Shown here: positions 60,103-64,000 of the stretch, piece after piece
How the letters are laid out: the number at the start of each line of letters is the position of its first letter
Numbering within the stretch: position 1 is the first letter of the stretch
NCBI GenBank assembly: GCA_040506195.1
Contig: JBEVXH010000004.1
Coordinates: 1 to 64,000, forward strand
DNA: 64,000 nucleotides
Direction: 5' to 3'
Origin: Thiodiazotropha sp040506195
GTDB taxonomy: Bacteria > Pseudomonadota > Gammaproteobacteria > Chromatiales > Chromatiaceae
The notes under the pieces: generated by a model
What the model saw: only the letters and a program-made list of their open reading frames with translations
The model's database searches: none
Told to the model about the DNA's origin: nothing
Position numbers and translations under genes: made by a program

Positions 60103-61260
60103 ATGCGTATACAAAAATTTCTTTCGCTGCTTCTTACCGCCTTGACTGCCGGACTGGCGGGGGCCTTCGTAACCCTCTACCTGCTCCCGGGGCAGGTGCA
60201 GAAGACGGCTGCGATGAAGCAACCCGAAATATCGGTGCCGGCAATTGAAACACCGCGACAACGCGACCCCTTTTCTTATGCCGAGGCCGTGACGCGGGCA
60301 GCGCCATCCGTGGTTAATATCTTCACCGCCAAGATCACCACGGAATCCCAGTCTCTGCGTTTCCGGGATCCATTGCTGCAACATCTCTTCGGCAATATGC
60401 TGCCGGAAAAGACGCGCCAACGCCTCGACACCAGCCTCGGCTCGGGTGTAATCGTCTCGGAGGATGGTTATTTATTGACCAATCACCATGTCATCGAGGG
60501 AGCGGATGAGATCAAGGTTGTTCTGGCCAACGGCAAGAGCGTCAGCGTCAGCATCGTCGGCAGTGATGCTGAATCGGATGTGGCTGTATTGAAGATCGAT
60601 ACAGACACTCCGTTACAGGCGATTCAGATCAACCAAACGGGTTCACAACAGGTTGGGGATGTCGTGCTCGCAATCGGAAATCCATTCGGTGTCGGTCAGA
60701 CTGTCACCATGGGCATCATCAGCGCCACCGGCCGCTCCCATCTCGGTATCAATACCTTTGAAAACTTTATCCAGACCGATGCGGCGATCAATCCGGGCAA
60801 CTCAGGCGGCGCCCTGGTGAATGCCCGCGGAGAGCTGATCGGCATCAATACCGCGATCTTCTCAAAAACAGGCGGTTCGCACGGCATCGGTTTTGCCATA
60901 CCCTTCGATCTCGCCGAAGGTATCATGCAGCAACTGATCACGACCGGTCATGTAGTCAGGGGATGGCTGGGAATACAGGGTCAGGATGTATCGGAAAAAC
61001 TGGCGGAGGCATTCAGCCTGCGCAATGCCGATGGGATACTGGTGACCGGCGTCATGGAAGAAGGCCCGGCAAGTAAAGCGGGATTACGGCCAGGCGATGT
61101 CATCACCCGCATTAATGAGACCGAGATCGAAAATTCCCAGCAGCTGGTACAACTCATCGCCAGTCAACCCCCCGGAACGCATCTGACCATCGGAGGCTGG
61201 CGTGGAAATGAGCAAATCGAATTGGAGACCATTTCCGGGGAGCGTCCCAAACTCAAATAG
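60103..61260 (+). CDS. DegS/AlgW-type periplasmic serine protease
   Basis: 385 residues. N-terminal membrane anchor (LSLLLTALTAGLAGAFVTLYL), trypsin-like domain with His in LTNHHVIEG, Asp in ESDVAVLKI and Ser in NPGNSGGALV, and one PDZ domain (WLGIQGQDVSEKLAE...). One PDZ and a membrane anchor favour DegS/AlgW, which trigger sigma-E-type envelope responses, over DegP. Confidence 0.93.
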   Translation: MRIQKFLSLLLTALTAGLAGAFVTLYLLPGQVQKTAAMKQPEISVPAIETPRQRDPFSYAEAVTRAAPSVVNIFTAKITTESQSLRFRDPLLQHLFGNMLPEKTRQRLDTSLGSGVIVSEDGYLLTNHHVIEGADEIKVVLANGKSVSVSIVGSDAESDVAVLKIDTDTPLQAIQINQTGSQQVGDVVLAIGNPFGVGQTVTMGIISATGRSHLGINTFENFIQTDAAINPGNSGGALVNARGELIGINTAIFSKTGGSHGIGFAIPFDLAEGIMQQLITTGHVVRGWLGIQGQDVSEKLAEAFSLRNADGILVTGVMEEGPASKAGLRPGDVITRINETEIENSQQLVQLIASQPPGTHLTIGGWRGNEQIELETISGERPKLK

Positions 61261-61336
61261 GGGAGGATACTTGATATCGCTTCTGCCATCGGCGACCTGA
61301 CCTATACTGAAAGCTGGATCAACAGGAGCACACACC

Positions 61337-62410
61337 ATGAAACACGCCGAAGAGATCGAAAGGATCATCGATACCGTCGGCAAGACTCTTGACAGTAAAT
61401 TATCGCCGACTGAAAGAATCCACTTGCACCAGGCCCTGATGAAGTCCCTGGACGAAACCCCTGCGGGCGGCAACAGGCCACAATACAAACAGGTTACGAT
61501 CCTATTATCGGACTTGCGCGGCTTCACCGCCATCGCCGAACGCTATCCACCGGAAACGGTTATAAAAGTCCTGAACCTCTACTTCTCCCGGATGTGCGAA
61601 ATCATCTTCAGTTTTGGCGGTAGTATCGATAAATTCATGGGCGATTCAATCATGGCGCTGTTTGGTCTGACCGAGCGCAAAGAGGACGACCTGGAACGGG
61701 CAATCGCCTGCGCAGTGGAGATGCAACGGGCGATGCTGGAAATCAATTCAGAGAATAACAAGCATGGATATCCAAGACTCTTCATGGGTATCGGCATCAA
61801 TACCGGCGAGGTCGTAGCCGGACATCTGGGTTCCGAACTCCACCACGAATACACTGTCATCGGAGACGAAGTCAATCTTGCCTCACGCATTGAGGCCTAC
61901 AGCCTGCGCGGGCAGATTCTGTTAAGTGAGCGGGTCAGGGAAATGGCCCAGGCGTACATCGAGACATCCCCCCCGAATCATGTCATGGTGAAGGGCAAGC
62001 AGGTACCGGTTTCACTCTACGAACTACTGTCAACCCACCGGCCCCGCCACATGGAAGTACCCCGGGTAGAGTCGCGCCGCAGTCCACGTATTGAAGTCGA
62101 TTTTCCGATTGCCTTCCACACTCTGCAAAATAAGGTCGTGTCGGATGAGAGCTACTCCGGCCGTGCCGTCGATCTCAGTTACAACGGCCTGCAGGCCAAT
62201 CTGCCGGTTGAGCTCGAAATCCTCTCCGATATCCAGATCACTCTCTATACCTCATTGATGAGTGAACAGAGCAGCCATATCTACGCCAAGATCCTGGACT
62301 GTGAAAAGCACGATGGCAACTGGTTGAGTCGTATGGAATTTACCGGTATTGATGACACAGGCCAGGCGGCGATCAAAAACTACATCGATCAGACCATAGG
62401 CAGGCATTAA
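61337..62410 (+). CDS. Class III adenylate cyclase fused to PilZ domain
   Basis: 357 residues. Cyclase at about 50-225: metal Asp in LLSDLRGFTAIA and FMGDSIMALF, adenine-type Lys in SIDKFMGD and Asp in VIGDEVNLASR. PilZ at about 245-350 with intact RxxxR (RRSPR) and DxSxxG (DLSYNG) c-di-GMP motifs. Suggests c-di-GMP control of cAMP synthesis (inference). AGGAG precedes the ATG. Confidence 0.9.
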   Translation: MKHAEEIERIIDTVGKTLDSKLSPTERIHLHQALMKSLDETPAGGNRPQYKQVTILLSDLRGFTAIAERYPPETVIKVLNLYFSRMCEIIFSFGGSIDKFMGDSIMALFGLTERKEDDLERAIACAVEMQRAMLEINSENNKHGYPRLFMGIGINTGEVVAGHLGSELHHEYTVIGDEVNLASRIEAYSLRGQILLSERVREMAQAYIETSPPNHVMVKGKQVPVSLYELLSTHRPRHMEVPRVESRRSPRIEVDFPIAFHTLQNKVVSDESYSGRAVDLSYNGLQANLPVELEILSDIQITLYTSLMSEQSSHIYAKILDCEKHDGNWLSRMEFTGIDDTGQAAIKNYIDQTIGRH

Positions 62411-62527
62411 ACCCCGATCGGCAGCCGGCGACTTTTCAGTTACCGGAAGAAGCCTGAATAGCGGTAAAGTCGCGGTTTACTCCAGATTTCGTTATCATTC
62501 TTCGTCTTTTTTCTGTTCTAGGGCTTG

Positions 62528-62555
62528 TTAGGGCCTGTTAACACTGAGATCCAAC
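62528..62555 (+). repeat. Dispersed repeat, 3'-divergent copy
   Basis: TTAGGGCCTGTTAACACTGA continues GATCCAAC but lacks the GGCCCT arm. A second partial head CTAGGGCTTG lies at 62519, in tandem. Located just upstream of murA. Confidence 0.6.
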
Positions 62556-62586
62556 AATATCGCTACAGCGGTGAATCAGGAACACC

Positions 62587-63846
62587 ATGGATAAACTGAT
62601 TATTCGGGGGGGCACCCCTCTGTCAGGTGAAGTACGTATCGCCGGCGCCAAGAACGCCGCCTTGCCGATTTTAGCCGCCACCCTGCTGTCGGACGGTCCC
62701 ATGCGTGTGGGCAATGTGCCTCATCTGCACGATATCACCACCACCATGGAGTTGCTTGGCGGTATGGGCGCCTCTTTGATGGTGGATGAGAAAATGGGAA
62801 TCGAGGTCGATTCCAACACCATCAACAAATTCAGCGCCCCCTATGAATTAGTCAAGACCATGCGCGCCTCCATCCTGGTGCTCGGCCCCCTGTTGGCCCG
62901 TTTCGGACACGCTGATGTCTCCCTTCCCGGCGGTTGCGCCATCGGTTCCCGCCCGGTCAACCTGCATATCGAGGGATTGCGCGCCATGGGTGCCGATATC
63001 GAAGTGGAAAACGGGTACATTCGCTCCCGCTGTAAACGCCTGCATGGCGCCAGGATCGTGATGGATATGGTTACAGTGACGGGTACGGAAAACCTGATGA
63101 TGGCCGCGGCCCTCGCTGAAGGTACCAGTCTGATTGAAAATGCCGCTCGTGAACCGGAGGTGGTGGACCTGGCGGAGTGCCTCAACAAGATGGGCGCCAA
63201 AATCTCAGGAGCCGGTTCTCCGAATATCTGTATCGAGGGGGTGGAGAGTCTGAAGGGAACCGAATATAACGTGCTTCCCGACCGGATCGAAACCGGAACC
63301 TTTCTGGTGGCTGCTGCCATTACTCAGGGCAACATCAAGGTACGAGACACCCGCTCGGAGCTGGTCGACTCTGTGTTGCAGAAATTGCGTGAGGCCGGGG
63401 CTGAGATCGAAATCGGTGAGGATTGGATCAGCCTTGACATGAAAGGAAAACGACCGATGGCAGTGGATGTCTACACTGCGCCCTATCCGGCTTTTCCCAC
63501 CGACATGCAGGCACAGTTCACGGCATTGAATTCTGTCGCGGAAGGCGTCGGTATCGTCACCGAAACCATCTTTGAAAACCGTTTCATGCATGTCCAGGAA
63601 CTTCAGCGCATGGGGGCGCAGATCAAACTCGAGGGAAACACTGCGATCTGTACCGGCGCCAACAACCTGACAGGTGCTCCGGTGATGGCCACCGATCTGC
63701 GCGCCTCGGCCAGTCTGGTGCTGGCGGGATTGGTGGCAGAGGGTGAAACACTGGTAGATCGCATCTACCATATTGATCGCGGCTACCAGAACATCGAGGA
63801 GAAGCTGGCCGGCCTCGGCGGTGAAATCAGACGCCTTCCCAGCTAA
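62587..63846 (+). CDS. murA: UDP-N-acetylglucosamine 1-carboxyvinyltransferase
   Basis: 419 residues, full length. Lys22-Asn23 in AGAKNAALP, catalytic Cys117 in PGGCAIGSRPVNLH, and the C-terminal AGLVAEGETLVDRIYHIDRGY. First committed step of peptidoglycan synthesis. Upstream of hisG, as in many gammaproteobacteria. Confidence 0.97.
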   Translation: MDKLIIRGGTPLSGEVRIAGAKNAALPILAATLLSDGPMRVGNVPHLHDITTTMELLGGMGASLMVDEKMGIEVDSNTINKFSAPYELVKTMRASILVLGPLLARFGHADVSLPGGCAIGSRPVNLHIEGLRAMGADIEVENGYIRSRCKRLHGARIVMDMVTVTGTENLMMAAALAEGTSLIENAAREPEVVDLAECLNKMGAKISGAGSPNICIEGVESLKGTEYNVLPDRIETGTFLVAAAITQGNIKVRDTRSELVDSVLQKLREAGAEIEIGEDWISLDMKGKRPMAVDVYTAPYPAFPTDMQAQFTALNSVAEGVGIVTETIFENRFMHVQELQRMGAQIKLEGNTAICTGANNLTGAPVMATDLRASASLVLAGLVAEGETLVDRIYHIDRGYQNIEEKLAGLGGEIRRLPS

Positions 63847-63946
63847 CAGCCGCCAGCTACCAGCAGGTGTCCGGTACACTTCTGGCCGCTGACCGCCACT
63901 TCATATATCCTTCCACCTCCGAAACCGTGCGAAGCGTAACCGAGCC

Positions 63947-64000
63947 ATGAAATTTGACGCACCCATTACCATCGCGCTCTCCAAGGGGCGCATTTTCAAC
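63947..64000 (+). CDS. hisG: ATP phosphoribosyltransferase, N terminus only
   Basis: The last 54 bases read MKFDAPITIALSKGRIFN, the start of short- or long-form HisG (first step of histidine synthesis). The rest lies outside the window. It starts 100 bases after murA. Confidence 0.9.
   Translation, partial: MKFDAPITIALSKGRIFN

Overview
The window looks like a chromosomal segment of a free-living or symbiotic gammaproteobacterium, probably of the sulfur-oxidiser type (Chromatiales/Sedimenticola/Thiodiazotropha-like). That placement is an inference from gene order: petABC followed by sspA-sspB, NIF3 next to a DegS/AlgW-type protease, murA next to hisG, mutY overlapping the yggX-type gene, and thiS-thiG-trmB. 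No 16S or marker phylogeny was possible here.

Region 1 (1-26 kb) is a catabolic and uptake island. On the minus strand lie an outer-membrane DUF1302 protein, a periplasmic DUF1329 protein, a YCF48/BNR-like periplasmic protein and an RND (MMPL-type) exporter, a recurring set linked to hydrophobic substrates. Next come an AraC-type regulator, a SnoaL-like protein, four short-chain dehydrogenases forming two paralogous pairs, a LuxR-type regulator and an MFS transporter. A plus-strand operon then encodes a complete 2-oxo-acid dehydrogenase complex (E1alpha, E1beta, E2, E3), an aldehyde dehydrogenase and a ureohydrolase, followed by a fifth SDR. Two near-identical promoters, each with a lux-box-like dyad abutting the -35, precede one SDR and the dehydrogenase operon.

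Region 2 (25.6-32.7 kb) holds a LysR/PACE efflux pair, a vWA-domain protein with a membrane protein and a PspA-like protein, and an OmpR-type two-component system.

Region 3 (32.7-43.6 kb) is the main accessory system: a chromosomal integron. An integron integrase with an unusual N-terminal extension lies at the right end, next to tRNA-Phe. About nine cassettes run leftwards from it, mostly on the minus strand and separated by attC sites. Contents include a ParB-like protein, a HEPN-like protein, VapBC, a putative PD-(D/E)XK nuclease, a large protein with a HEPN-like motif, conserved cassette proteins, ParDE, a truncated toxin with intact antitoxin, and a frameshifted PPOX gene. An IS1182-family element has inserted exactly at the crossover point of one attC. 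The array looks more AT-rich than its surroundings.

Region 4 (43.7-64 kb) is core housekeeping: tRNA-Phe, yggX-type gene, mutY, an AsmA-family protein, tRNA-Gly, an acyl-CoA synthetase, thiS-thiG-trmB, a FetAB-like ABC system, a macrodomain protein, DUF3301, sspB-sspA, cytochrome bc1, NIF3, a DegS/AlgW-type protease, an adenylate cyclase-PilZ fusion, murA and the start of hisG. A dispersed short repeat (TAGGGCCTGTTAAC...) recurs at gene ends through the window.
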